A stretch of 64,000 nt of DNA from Glandiceps talaboti (lineage: Eukaryota; Hemichordata; Enteropneusta; Spengelidae). Shown one piece after another: positions 1-14,061 of the stretch (position 1 is the stretch's first letter; each line of letters starts with the position of its first letter). The stretch covers positions 803,001-867,000 of the forward strand of contig NC_135558.1 in NCBI RefSeq assembly GCF_964340395.1, read 5' to 3'. A program made the position numbers and the translations under genes. Under the pieces are notes generated by a model. That model had not been told where the DNA came from, made no database searches, and worked only from the letters and a program-made list of their open reading frames with translations.

Positions 1-1556
1 CTGATAGTCAGTAAACAGGCTAGCATAGAACACTGACAGTGAGTAAACAGGCCAGCATAGAACACTGACAGTAAGTAAACAGGCCAACATAGAACACTGA
101 CAGTGAGTAAACAGGCTAGTATAGAACACTGACAGTCAGTAAACAGGCTAGCATAGAACACTGACAGTGAGTAAACAGGCTAGCATAGAACACTGACAGT
201 GAGTAAACAAGCCAGCATAGAACACTGACAGTCAGTAAACAGGCTAGCATAGAACACTGACAGTGAGTAAACAGGCTAGCATAGAACACTGATAGTGAGT
301 AAACAGGCTAGCAACACTGACAGTGAGTAAACAGGCTAGCATAGAACACTGACAGTGAGTAAACAGGCCAGCATAGAACACTGATAGTGAGTAAACAGGC
401 TAGCAACACTGACAGAGAGTAAACAGGCTAGCAACACTGAGAGTGAGTAAACAGGCTAGCATAGAACACTGATAGTGAGTAAACAGGCTAGCATAGAACA
501 CTGACAGTGAGTAAACAGGCCAACATAGAACACTGATAGTGAGTAAACAGGCTAGCATAGAACACTGACAGTGAGTAAACAGGCTAGCATAGAACACTGA
601 TAGTGAGTAAACAGGCTAGCATAGAACACTGACAGTGAGTAAACAGGCTAACATAGAACACTGACAGTGAGTAAACAGGCTAGCAACACTGACAGTGAGT
701 AAACAGGCTAGCATAGAACACTGATAGTGAGTAAACAGGCTAGCATAGAACACTGAAAGTGAGTAAACAGGCCAACATAGAACACTGATAGTGAGTAAAC
801 AGGCTAGCAACACTGACAGTGAGTAAACAGGCTAGCATAGAACACTGATAGTGAGTAAACAGGCTAGCATAGAACACTGACAGTGAGTAAACAGGCCAAC
901 ATAGAACACTGATAGTGAGTAAACAGGCTAGCATAGAACACTGACAGTGAGTAAACAGGCTAGCATAGAACACTGATAGTGAGTAAACAGGCTAGCATAG
1001 ACCACTGATAGTGAGTAAACAGGCTCACATAGAACACTGATAGTGAGTAAACAGGCTAGCATAGAACACTGACAGTTAGTAAACAGGCTAGCATAGAACA
1101 CTGACAGTGAGTAAACAGGCTAGCATAGAACACTGACAGTGAGTAAACAGGCTAGCATAGAACACTGACAGTGAGTAAACATGCTAGCATAGAACACTGA
1201 CAGTGAGTAAACAGGCCAGCATAGAACACTGATAGTGAGTAAACAGGCTCACATAGAACACTGACAGTGAGTAAACAGGCCAGCATAGAACACTGACAGT
1301 GAGTAAACAGGCTAGCATAGAACACTGATAGTGAGTAAACAGGCTAGCATAGAACACTGATAGTGAGTAAACAGGCTCACATAGAACACTGATAGTGAGT
1401 AAACAGGCTAGCATAGAACACTGATAGTGAGTAAACAGGCTCACATAGAACACTGATAGTGAGTAAACAGGCTAGCATAGAACACTGATAGTGAGTAAAC
1501 AGGCTCACATAGAACACTGATAGTGAGTAAACAGGCTAGCATAGAACACTGACAGT
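1..1556. repeat. 32-bp minisatellite in pappalysin intron 12
   Basis: About 48 tandem copies of a 32-bp unit containing CTGACAGTGAGTAAACAGG and GCTAGCATAGAACA. Some units are 28 bp and lack TAGA. The array runs off the left edge and stops about 32 nt from the exon 12 donor. Nearly every unit holds the forkhead core GTAAACA. Confidence 0.97.
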
Positions 1557-1587
1557 GGTCTGTAGATGCCAGCTACTAAGCACTTAC

Positions 1588-1750
1588 CATGCATCTTGGC
1601 TGGTGGATTACATTTGAATGTACACTGTTTACCCAAGGTTGTACCATCTGGACATACCACCTCAGCATTGGAGATGACAGGCATTTGACAATCTATGGCA
1701 ACACAGGCTAAAGATGAAGCCCCAGTCCATTCTCCATTCACACACATTAC
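1588..1750 (-). CDS. PAPPA: Pappalysin exon 12: end of CCP1, start of CCP2
   Basis: It closes CCP1 (MCVNGEWTG) and opens CCP2 (IDCQMPVISN, then CPDGTTLGKQCTFKC). It ends in phase 1 at GTAAGT. The next exon is off-window beyond the minisatellite at 1-1556. Confidence 0.93.
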
Positions 1751-4700
1751 CTGTAGAAAAGGCCATAGTGGGCAAATAATACATTTAACTGGTAATTTAT
1801 ACTGTATTGAGCTATGTTAATGCCCGGACCAATGTATAGTCTTTTCCCAAAACTAGGGATTGCAGTCTCCAACTCATGCACCCCTTTGAAATGTTTAGAT
1901 CCATTGAACAGTAAAATGTTTAGTGTCCATGTGGATCACCACTTTTAGATTTTAGTGGTCCTCAGCAAGATGATAGGGACACTAAATAATTTTTTAGTTG
2001 CCATCAAGATTAGATACGTTTTATCTGCGATATTCATCAAATTGTTGACTTTGTGTCAATATAATTACTTTGGAATAGTAAATTAGAACTGAATACAACA
2101 TTTTCATCCATGATGCAATTTTATTTGATTATAATATTATGTGTAAATGTCTCTCTTCAAAAATTTAGGTCTATAGAGGGCGCCTCCCTGTCTGGATTCA
2201 TCTTTTCACATCATACACATGATACAAAGTAGAGATTAGGGCATTCATGTATTTGTGATGTCATCACCAGAGGTTTTCCCATAATTCCTTGCAAGAAATT
2301 CCAATATTCAAACATGTCCAGTCCAGTAGGCCATCTTCACAAGATTTCAAAGGTCTGAGTAAGTTGCAGAGGAACTATTTTATTACCCAAAATCACAAAA
2401 TGTTAAGTACATAGCAATAAATCAATACAAGTGTGACAAATGCAGAAATGAGCCTCACTATACTGAACTTCCCTTTCCCTTTACATTTCAAAAGTGTGTT
2501 TACACTGAAATTACACGGAAATTTGATAAATAATTTTGTTTACTGTAATAAAGGTGGTTTCTGACAACTTAAGTAAAATAACTGATATAGGAAAATGACA
2601 TACCTCATGTGTTTTGATAGGTTGTGTCAACTTCATACCAGAAGACATGGAGAGTACATAGCCATCATCACAAGTGATTCTGCAAATGTCTCCATCATTG
2701 AACTCCTTGTCAAAATCTGTACATTCCAGCTGTGCATGTTTAACATTCAATCGGTCACAAACCGGTGTCTTACATTGGTATGTAACACATTTCTTCATGA
2801 AGGGGTTGTACATTTCACCTGCTGTGCACTGGTCACCGAGTGTACTTAGATCAAGTCCGTCATTAGAGCGTAATGCAACTGCAGAAACTGCAACATGTGG
2901 TGATTTAAAGCGTATGAGTACACCTTGTGACTTGTAGAATGGTAAGCTTAGGTCATGGATCACATTCAGGTGTATTGGGTTGTCTCTACAATAGATGACA
3001 ATACTTTTTGTTGTTAGTGGATGTGATCTACCGTTAGTATCAATCAGATCAACTGCTATGGCCTTCGGTTCTCTGCTAAATCGGTTTATTCCATCAGATG
3101 CCAGGTACAGAATCACTGATGTTGCAATAACTGCATTCTCAAAACCCACCTAGAGAAAGGGAAAGAGAGAAAGAGAAAATACAAATTTATAAATATCATC
3201 TGAGTTCAGTTGAACTGATTCAACAATGCAAATACTGAGGGCCAAATAAGAACTATTCATGAAAATGTTTTGGAAAACATCAATTTTTTTGTACCTCGTC
3301 CTTTAATATTCTCAAGTGACTTAGGGAGTCTGATATCCCAAATATTCACTATACTAACATTCACGGCTTTGCAATAGGCTGTCATATGCCTGTTGCTATG
3401 GGTGTGGTCATAGTTGCTAGGCACATTTGTGTCATTTTTATGAATGTTTATACACTTGACTACCATCACTCATTATTTTTGCAAATTTAGACACTGGTGT
3501 TTGACTTTGGCTAAGGGTGTCCAGGTTATCATGATTTCGCTACTATTAATTGTTTCAATATGGTTTGAACTAAATGTACATCTTTAGCTCTAGAAATATT
3601 CAAACATTTGCTCAGATACATTTGTACAGTTGACTGAGTTTTATGAGTTTTTTAAGTTCTGACCAATAATCAAATTTGTAGACCTAATTTGCATATTGAC
3701 AGTGGAGTCATCTGGTACAACCTGTACTTCTACAAACACCTCAACAAAATTTCAGACTGATCTGCAGATAAGATTTTGAGATTATGATTTTTGACCAAAA
3801 TCACATCATTTTAACCTTAATTTGTATATCAGTGAGGGTTAAAACATCTTGAAGAAATCCTGTAGACACCCCTAGAAACATCCCAATCAATGTGACCTCA
3901 ACCCATTAACATTAAGCAGTACTTACTCTGAGCCAGAAATCATCTTTATATAAACTAGGATTGCATGGTTTCCATGCCATGCTAGAATCAAGTTCTGATT
4001 CACATTTCTGTCAAGAAAAAAAAACAACATTCCAAGTTCACAAGAAGTTGGGTGAATAGATTAGAGCAATGTAAATTTAGATGAAGTCAATCAAATGTAA
4101 TAATCTACTGTGACCATTCCAAGCTTAAATTTGTGAAGTATCTTGGAGTATCTACATTTCTATTCATTGAATCATTGTAATCTTTTTATATCACTGGAAT
4201 GCTGCAAACTGAAATACTCTTATTTATCTACTTTACCATATATGGAAATTATACTGATACACTTATTACCCTAACCATATATGGAAATCATACTGATACA
4301 CTTTTATTACCTTAACCATATATGGAAATCCACTCAATATTGTTTTTATCTACTTTACCATATATGGAAATCTTACTGATACACTTTTATTAGCTTAACC
4401 ATATATGGAAATCATACTGATACACTTTTATTACCTTAACCATAGATGGAAATCCACTCAATATTGTTATTATCTACTTTACCATATATGGAAATCTTAC
4501 TGATACACTTTTATTAGCTTAACCATATATGGAAATCCTCTCAATATACTTTTTTTTCTGATTTACTATGTATGGAAATTATATTAATACACTTGTTATA
4601 ACCTTCACCATATATGGAAATATTACTGATACATTTTAATTTTCCTAACCATATATGGAAATCTTGTTTATCCTTATAATCTCTTTGACCATATTTGGAA

Positions 4701-7700
4701 ACCTTACCTGAGTGACTAGTGGTTGACCAATAACAATGCTTTCTGGACATTCATCACTTTGGTACGAAGGGTTGGCATATGCTGTAGAAGCCCATTGATC
4801 TGTGTAACCTGAGGGTGTATAAAACCCACAGTCGCGGACACTGGAATGTCTTTCAAATTCTTCACAGACACCATCTCCATCATAATGGTAACATAAACTA
4901 GGTTCTCCTGGTGAAGACAACAGTACACAGATATTTGTTTTTGTTCTATGTCTTATCTTAAAGGCACACAGTTCAGACACATGTTAATCATGGAAATTTA
5001 TGCAATATATGTATGCATATGTTAATTATGCAAATTTTTACCATCCCCTTTGTAGAGCAAACTAACAAACACAGAATGATACAATGTATCTTTATGGTGC
5101 CCCCTCATGTGTTGTAATGAGGGTAATCCAGCATGGTGTACAGATGAATTATTGTCATACATGTTTTAAAGTGAGTCAAATCTAACAAAGCAGCCAACAA
5201 ACACTAAATAATTTCTGTTTTCCCAGAACACATTTTCCTTACATTATACCATTTGACTTTTTACCATACAACAGGAGACAAGCAAACTGTAATTCTTTAT
5301 AAAAACAGCACAAGAAAATTGTTGTCACAGTTGATAGAATTCAGAAAATCTGACAAATTGTTTTATCTGCTTTCAGTCTCTTTTCTTCTCTTTGCCGTAT
5401 CAGCACAAGAACTTAAACTTGAATAAAAATTGACAAAATCCTACCTTGACAGTTGAAAAATTCATCCTTTTTACAACCAAGACCACAACCATCACCATCA
5501 ATAGCATTACCATCATCACATTCTTCTTCAGCAGCACTGTTAAACAATCAGATTAGAAGAACAAGTCAATGGACCTTTCCAGTAAATCATACCCTCTAGT
5601 GTTGAACCAGCACAGTGATGTCAATGGGCAGAAAGATATTTAATCAATGGACCTTTCCAATGAATTATGCCCTCTGGTGGTTAAGTAGAGAAGTGATACA
5701 TATGGATGAACAGACAAGTCAATAGAACATTTACATAAATCATGCCCTTTAGTGGTGAACCAGTCAAGTAATGTAAATGGACAGAAAGACAGGTCAATAG
5801 ACCTTTACAATAATGACATCATATCTTTACCTGTCAACAAGCCCATCTCCACAGAATGGTTGACCATGTCTATGTGTTAATGGTGGGGACAGTTCACTGA
5901 TTTTGGAGCCCTGGATTGCCTGTATTTGATATGTGTACTCCACACCATCCATCATGCCACTGAAAATAAAGTAACCAACAAGTATTATATTACTATGTAT
6001 ACGATGCTATCAACAAAGTAAGATAGACACACACTCTAAAATTAGTGTTGCTGTATGTAGTAGATTACACTAGTGGTGAATTGGTTATGTGGATAGAATC
6101 ACCCTGTAATCAAGATAGTGTTACCACTGAATGAGGTTAAACACCAGCCATTTGAAGAATGAATGAGGTTAAACAGTGAGTTTAAACAGTGCGGCCACTT
6201 GAGGAATAAATGAGGTGAAACAGTGCGGCCACTTGAGGATAAATGAGGTGAAACAGTGAGTTTAAACAGTGCGGCCACTTGAGGAATAAATGAGGTGAAA
6301 CAGTGCGGCCACTTGAAGAATGAATGAGGTTAAACAGTGAGTTTAAACAGTGCGGCCACTTGAGGAATAAATGAGGTGAAACAGTGCGGCCACTTGAGGA
6401 ATAAATGAGGTGAAACAGTGCGGCCACTTGAGAAATAAATGAGGTGAAACAGTGCGGCCACTTGAAGAATGAACGAGGTTAAACAGTGCGGCCACTTGAA
6501 GAATGAATGAGTTTAAACAGTGAGTTTAAACAGTACGGCCACTTGAGGAATAAATGAGGTTAAACAGTGTGGCTATTTATATTGTAGCTGGAGTGGTTCT
6601 ATGATGTATAGTTAACTGGGTTGCATCATGTAATGAATAATTTCAAAGTTCCTGCACAAATAAATTACAAGTTATTTCGTTAGTAGCATCATGTGATATA
6701 TTTTCTGTTAGTGGTATTCTTCTTTGAAGGGGAGCATCACTACAGGAAATAACTGTATTTTCATAAACTTTGTGTTCTGAGAGTTATTTCATGATTTCAC
6801 ATCACTTAAATTTGATTGCCAAGATACACCAAATTAAAACTGTATTCCATTTCTATTGTTCTCAAACTGGCCCACTGTTGCATCATGGGACTAAACATAC
6901 ATGAATGGGTATTAGATGAACAATGCATATTCATGACTAATTATTTGAGGGCAATTACTCATAAACTCTCAGAAGTCAATATTGGCAATTGAGCAAAATT
7001 TATGTGATATATGAAATCATAAAATGACTCTAGAACCCAAATTTTATGAAAAAACCTTTATTTTCTGGAGTGACCTTCCCTTCATTCTGAAAGTACATGT
7101 ATATTCTAAACTTACCTATCAATATATTTTGGTGAGTCTACAGTAATGACATTAACTCCTGTTTCAAATGGAGGCATGCGGTGTAATACATATTTGATTG
7201 GTTTACAGGGTTGACATACAGGATGGCTATGGTCTGACACAATCTGAACAGCATCAATACTGGTGTAAGGACTACTAATATGAACACGCACTGCCTTTAC
7301 TTTCTTGTACACATTAAGTCGCATCGTGTATGGCATATCACAGTACGCATTAATCGTACCCAGAGATTCCTCCATGTTGTCAGTGTAGATCAACTTAAGT
7401 TCCGTTTTGCCTTCGGATGGATTCCATGCAACCCAAAGAGACAATGCTATTGGGACCACTGGAATCTTAAAGCCCAGTTCAATATAGCAGTCATCACAAA
7501 TAGTATTTAGGGGGTCAGGTAGCCATGCTTTAGTGCTAGCATCACAGTACTCTGCATCTGGTGGACCTGCAAAGTTAGGAAAGCAACAGATCTATGAATA
7601 ATACTACTGTCAAGGTCTATACTGGATTTACCTTAGCTGAATACATGCAAATGTTACACTGTATACTGTAATCCTGGAAAAATTTGCTTAACACTATGAA

Positions 7701-10700
7701 CTCTACCCTTTTGGGAAACGACCCTTAGTCTAGTTCCTATACAGTATCGTTACCATTTACACATCCACTCACAGTATAGTCAAAGTCGTTACTCTAGAAG
7801 TCCTGAAATACATGAGATGCAATTTAAAATTCATCCACAACCACCCACACAGTCATTAACATCATGTCTTTGTTAATCAATCACAAAATTCTAACCAATA
7901 ACACAGTCCCTCATAAAGTTAGTGTTTATTGGGACAGTTATGTAATGTCCAAATATGGTATATTTGTCAGCTCAGAATGCTATTTATACACTGTTTACAT
8001 CAGTATAGCAGTTGGGGTTCACTGACTGAATGAACAACTTTCTGTGCTGATTGAGGGACTCTCACCAGATGTGGTTTAGTTAGAAACCATGTTGGCATCC
8101 AGACTAAACGCCCCTCATCCAAAGTTGCATTTCTACATTTTGAGTACAAATATTTCATGATACGAAACGTGGATTATACATAACAGGGATGGTGAAAAAC
8201 AACAACACTCTTCTGGGGTCTTTAAACTTTACTAAATGCAGCTAAGATAAAGCATAACCTAAAGATCGAATCTATAATTTCATGAGTGTCTTTCCTCTCA
8301 CAAATACTAAATTTACTTTTCAGATAGACACTACTTATTACATGATCACGTGTTAAAATGAGAACCCCGTGTAGTTTTACAGAATACACATTTGTGATAG
8401 AGGGCGGTATAACACCTTTGGAGGCGAGTTGTGGGCATGCGCTAATTGAACGATCTTGTTGAAATTCAGCATTATATTTGATTGTATGTGAACTCTTATG
8501 ATCTATAAGGTGTTACATAAAATCCATTGCAAATGATAAACTTTGGTTCCGCGGCTGTTCTACAAACGATAGTGGAAATGGCTGAAATAGTGGACATGTA
8601 CGTATGTGAAGACCCGACCCGAGGATGACATGTCAGCTTCTCAGTTCAGAGCGCATATTTACAGAGCTACTACTAGAACACACTTACCAAGGGCTTGTGT
8701 TGGATCCCACAGACCAAGTTGTCGTGATGGGTTTGGTGAAAAGGCCGTATAAGCGTACTGCTCCAATGTGTTGTCATTGTTACAATTACTACAGTCACTG
8801 TGTGGGCCACCGAAGTTGCCACTCAGAGATGGAACCCAAGCAAGATTGACAGAGTTGTCGTGGACAGAGATAATCTTTGGCGGTAAAGGTACTGGTGATG
8901 GAGTTTTGATCTCTTCCCAAGGTTTGTACATTAAGTCGAGGTAACAATGCATACGAGACACTTGCTGTGGTGTAAAATGGTCAGTGCAATCATCGTCTAG
9001 AAGAGAAAAGTTCATTGAAGATCATTGAAAATAACATAATAGCACGGATGCGGCAGCAAAAGTTAACGATGCCATGTGTTTGGAAACAGCGCCCCCATGT
9101 AGACTTTTCGGTATTACTTTGTTTTTCACATATATTCATTTATACTCACCAGCATAACTCATATAATTATCGTAGGGGGTGTCTTTGAATTCTTGCTGTA
9201 GGCCACATGTATCATACTCGGTTGGGTCAGGGTCCCTACAGTGCTGATTGAATGGTGTTGGTTTGGTATCGGCAACCAGATCTCCACACTCGAAGGATGG
9301 GACTATTTCCAAACATTCACTGGTACACTCCATTTCTGAAACACCATGGTGTATATGCCACAATCCCAAAATATGGCCAAATTCGTGTATAGTAGATGCG
9401 TCATTTCCTGGTTTACCATAGCTCTCCGGTTGTAATATTACACCGCCTGTAAATATTCCATATGACAGAATTTCAACAACATTCAAGTATGTTGATGTAA
9501 ATGTTTAGTTAGTTTGGTTGGTTGGTTGGTTGGTTGGTTGGTTGGTTGGTTGGTTGGTTGGTTGGTTGATTATGTTATGTGTAAGTGGATATAGCCAAGT
9601 GCCCCAGTGTTGAAGAATATATATGCAACAAAATTCTTTCTCTCTGTGTCTATCTTAATATCTTTATTTCTTAAAGTACCTGAGATTATGACACCCCTAT
9701 ATTATTTAACTCACCTAAAGTACCAAATACTTCTTTTTCCCATGGAAATGTGGCAATTCCTTGCAAATTAGGATTAGTCCAATGTGCAAAGTAAACGTTC
9801 AAGTTACTGCCATTAATACTCAAATAAGTCTTGTATTCGTTCACGTCCATGTATGTCCTGGTTAAAAAAGAAAACATATATATAGCGTAAAAGCACATAG
9901 TTCTGCTAAAGCAACGAAATATGAAGAGCCTCTTGGTGGGTACGTTTTGGACGGTGCCGTAAAGAGGACTGTATAGTTTACGACATTGATCGACGGGGAT
10001 GACAACGGGTTGATATGAAGAGCCTCTTGATGGTCGGAGTACGTTTTGGACGGTGCCGTAAAGAGGACTGTATAGTTTACGACATTGATCGACGGGGATG
10101 ACAACAGGTTGATAACTTGTACCCTACGAAACACAAACTGCGCAAAGCCACTATTGTGTATTTTCACCTATTTTTGTGTTTACGAGTAATGACCGAAGTT
10201 GAAAGGTCAACTACATACAAATAAAATAACATCAGATCGAAAATTTCAAATCAACAGTTTTCCACGCTTCTAATTAGACGGTGTGGATATCCAAAGGATA
10301 TATACTTGGAAGGTTATATCGCAAAAACAAACTCACGAGTTTCGTTGACTATGCGCTTTCTTTGGTGCCGCGATGCAAGTCATGCAAACAGAAATGATGG
10401 TCATCACTCCAAGATGTGTAAAATGTGTATATACTGTTATCATATTTTTTAAAAACATTATGAATGTGAGGCAACATTTTTATCGTTGATTTTGCAATTC
10501 TCATGAAATTCACAACGAAAAATGTCAACTCAAATTAAGGCCGGGTCAAAATCTACTATGTGGATCCCAAGGCGTCCTGCCTGGCTTCACATAGTGTTTT
10601 CTGTTGTATGAAACCAGAGCATTTGCGGTGTCCTGTGAAACAGAACAATGTCGAATGTTTGAATATGGCGTCAACGATCTTGAGACAGCAGTGGCAACTT

Positions 10701-13700
10701 GACAGTATCGAACAGCGTTTTATATTTACAGAATCAACGCGTTTTGAAGGAATAGAAGGACTCAATAATGCACTATTTGTTGAGATAGCAGTACAGTCTT
10801 TGTAATTCTATTCACAGTTATATGTAATGGGTTAGTGGCGGCAACCCGGCATGACCTTCTCAATGCTCATAACAACATGTAACAATAACGATGAGAAGAG
10901 AAGAGAAGGTCATCACACAAGGGACGAAACCTTCACTGTCTACGAACTTTTACGTCGATCGATATCAATTCAAGAAACAGTAATGTATAAAACGTCGGCT
11001 CAACTTGAAGTTCTATGGCCAGCCCACCTTTTTATTTTTCGGAGGTCAAGGTAAACGAAGGCGAAATAATGTTTGTTTTTTCTCGTTCTAAGTTTTACTT
11101 GGATGTATTGCGATAATTTCACCATGACGACGGAACTAGAAAACGAGTCTATAAGAGTGACCGTGGTAAACACCAAGAAGAGATGATAACTTTCGTTCTT
11201 TCCTCCAGTAAACTGGTTTTAGTAAGAAAGGTGGTGTCTAAAGTCCAAGCTTGGGCGAAAAGTAATCTGGCATATTTCTTTGTGAAACTTGTTGCCGTTG
11301 TATATCCAGAAATCAAAGCACAATGTAAATTACTTTTCTCAAAAGAACCCGACTTACAAAGTAATATGGCTGTAAGTTACAACTCATTTCATATATATAA
11401 TGTAAATAGCGTCTCCTGGGGTATATGAGTTTGTTTATTCCGATTGCATGTATAGTGAAATAACAACAATCGCATTTTTGGAGCTGAGAAAAACATGTTT
11501 ACTCTAGAAAGTCGATGTTGTGAGACACTTTGCGTCAGTTGAGAGCGATTCCAGATTATTCGGATGTCCGTCTGTTATTGTAATGGAACAATTCGTTGGC
11601 TTTTCAAGCAAATCTCACACTTTACCGGTCACCTTACAACGTTTAGTTCTGTGCCAATGGGTGGCACTAACAAACTAACGTCAACAGACGCTCACAGAAT
11701 GTTCCAAGGAAGCTCTTTATATTAAGTGAACAACAAACGTTCTGGGACCATGGCAACCGGGTCACTGCAGTGAACGATAAAATGAACGATTCAACGGGAA
11801 TGAAGTTGTAGATTGAACAACACTGTTCCTTTCATAAAAGTGTGTTCAACTTACACGACTGTTGACAGAAGCGGAAAGTGGGTCAAATTTAGTATTCGGA
11901 ACGAGGTTGTCAACTGTAAGGCAAACCACCTGTTGATTTTGTCAATTTTGTTTGTTCCTATCTCCGAATTCGATGTACTTATACTTTGCAACATTTTCAC
12001 GTAGAGTCCAATGTGAATAGTAAGTTAGTCACGTGATAGAATATATCTTTTCAATCATGAAATAAGGATACTACGGTATAGACTAAACCATAGGAAATGA
12101 AGAAGTTCTCCACTGTCTATGACTAAACCTTCCTTTCAATTTAAGTGATTCGGGGTAAAACCGGTGCAATGTAGATCTATTTCATTGTAAACATGTACAT
12201 AGCACCAAAATTCAAGAGACAAGCCAACTTGGACTCCAACTACTAAAATATATTCCATTTGCGAGAGCGAAAGAGAGAAAATTAATGAGAACACTGTACA
12301 TATACTGTAACAATTTACCTGTGAGGTGACTTTGGATCATAACAGTTAGTTGATATCTTAGCTGAGTTAGGTAGACAACAGTCTCCTCCATCCCATCCAT
12401 GGTAACCACGGTTACATTCCTCATCACAATGTCCATCGCCAATCTTTGATTTCTCGCACGTATATTTGATGACGTCACAATCTCCGCCGTCATCTCCGGT
12501 ACGTTCGTGTCTACACTCGTGGTTACACCGACCATTGCCGATTTTATCCGACCCACAACCGAACAGAATAGTGCGACTTCTGAGTAAAGAGTCCGAAATG
12601 TTACGTACACTTAGTTGCCAGGTGATATTGTAAACATTGAAAGCGACATTAAGTTGCCGGTGTTGGTAGTTGATTTGATCGTCGGTAACCGTCGGGTTTG
12701 TGCCGTCATCGTCGTAGACGTTGATAACCTGGTAACGTACGGTTTTGGGTTTACGAAAAGTCCAGTAATTGGCGTAACTCCTGGCAACATCTGGATTGTC
12801 ACACACTGTCATACCGCATTTTGGTGTAACTACGTGTACGTCGTGAAGCTCTGCAGGCATATCAGATTGAACGATCTCGGGTTCGTTATCTAGAATCATT
12901 TCCCAAGATTCCACGTTGGAAAAATCTTCGTAGTGATCAAGTTTACTGTGATTTTCTTTCCTTCTTGATAAGCTATGCATACTGTTCTTTATTTCTGAGT
13001 GTTCACGAGCCTCAGACCACAACAGAACTTCATCAATTAGTCCCCGATAAAAGTTCCCCGTAAACACGTTTCCTCCGATGTCTAGCTCTTTACACTGACT
13101 TGTCGTACGGCTAAACAAATCACCATGCTGCCTATGACTAACAGCGACTTTGGCACCGTTGATGAAAAGTTTCATCTTCCGACCATCGTAAGTAGCAGCC
13201 ACGTGAATCCAACGATTTGGTTCATACCGGAGATGAGATGATATTGTCGTGGACTCTCTTGCCCTGTCAGTACGCAAGGAGAAATAAATTCTTGCGTCTC
13301 TCTCTGCATCTTCTTCGAGTGAGTGAATTCCGATGGACCAGCCCTTATCACTCACTGTCATACTGCAAGTGTCGACCAAACCTGAAATAACATGATGTAT
13401 TATTATAGTCAGTCAGTATATTCCTATACATTCAACTAAACCCTATTCATTGCCGTAAATCACAGCCAGAGTTACCTGTCAATAGCAGACAGCGTCACAA
13501 ACAACCCCCACCCCTTGGGAATAGAAACAGCTCCCTTTAACTTGAGACCGCAGAGGTCTGACCTTGAGATAGACACTTTCACTAATATTTCGATGTGTGA
13601 ACTGTTTCTCTTGATGTCACTCTACGACTCTGTTGGATAACTGGACTCTAAAAAAGTCTACCATCCAGGTTCTACGACAAATCCCAATTTGAGAACAGAC

Positions 13701-14016
13701 TACTATAGTATGTAATTTGTAAGGTAGCCAGAAACATATCAATAATAATCATAAAGTATTGACACCAATTGCCTCTCCATATATCGTTCCAACCCTCTCT
13801 CCTCTCCATATATCGTTCCAACCCTCTCTCTCCTCTATCGTCTTTTTTGTGCTTTCAGTCTCTGTATGTCGTTCTCTACCCCTCTCTGTCGCTGTGAGTC
13901 CTGTTCCTTTCTCTCTGCCTCTGTCTACCCTACATCTAACATTGATGTTCGTTTTCTTCTGCCTAATACTCTCCTTAACCCCGTCCCCCCTTTCGTGCTC
14001 TCTCTCTCTCTCCCTC

Positions 14017-14061
<45 letters not shown>

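Noticed and set aside
400-1453. Minus-strand open frames rich in CLLTVSVLCWPVYSLSVFYA through the left-edge array
   Set aside because: They are products of the 32-bp tandem repeat, with no start context, splice chain or domain. The array is intronic in pappalysin.
1-1556. CRISPR array
   Set aside because: The 32-bp units are contiguous near-identical repeats without unique spacers, in a eukaryotic intron. The same reasoning excludes the arrays at 42.1, 48.2, 55.8 and 61.8 kb.
10556-10805. Overlapping open frames on both strands in pappalysin intron 2
   Set aside because: No similarity to known proteins and no consistent splice sites or phase with the host gene.
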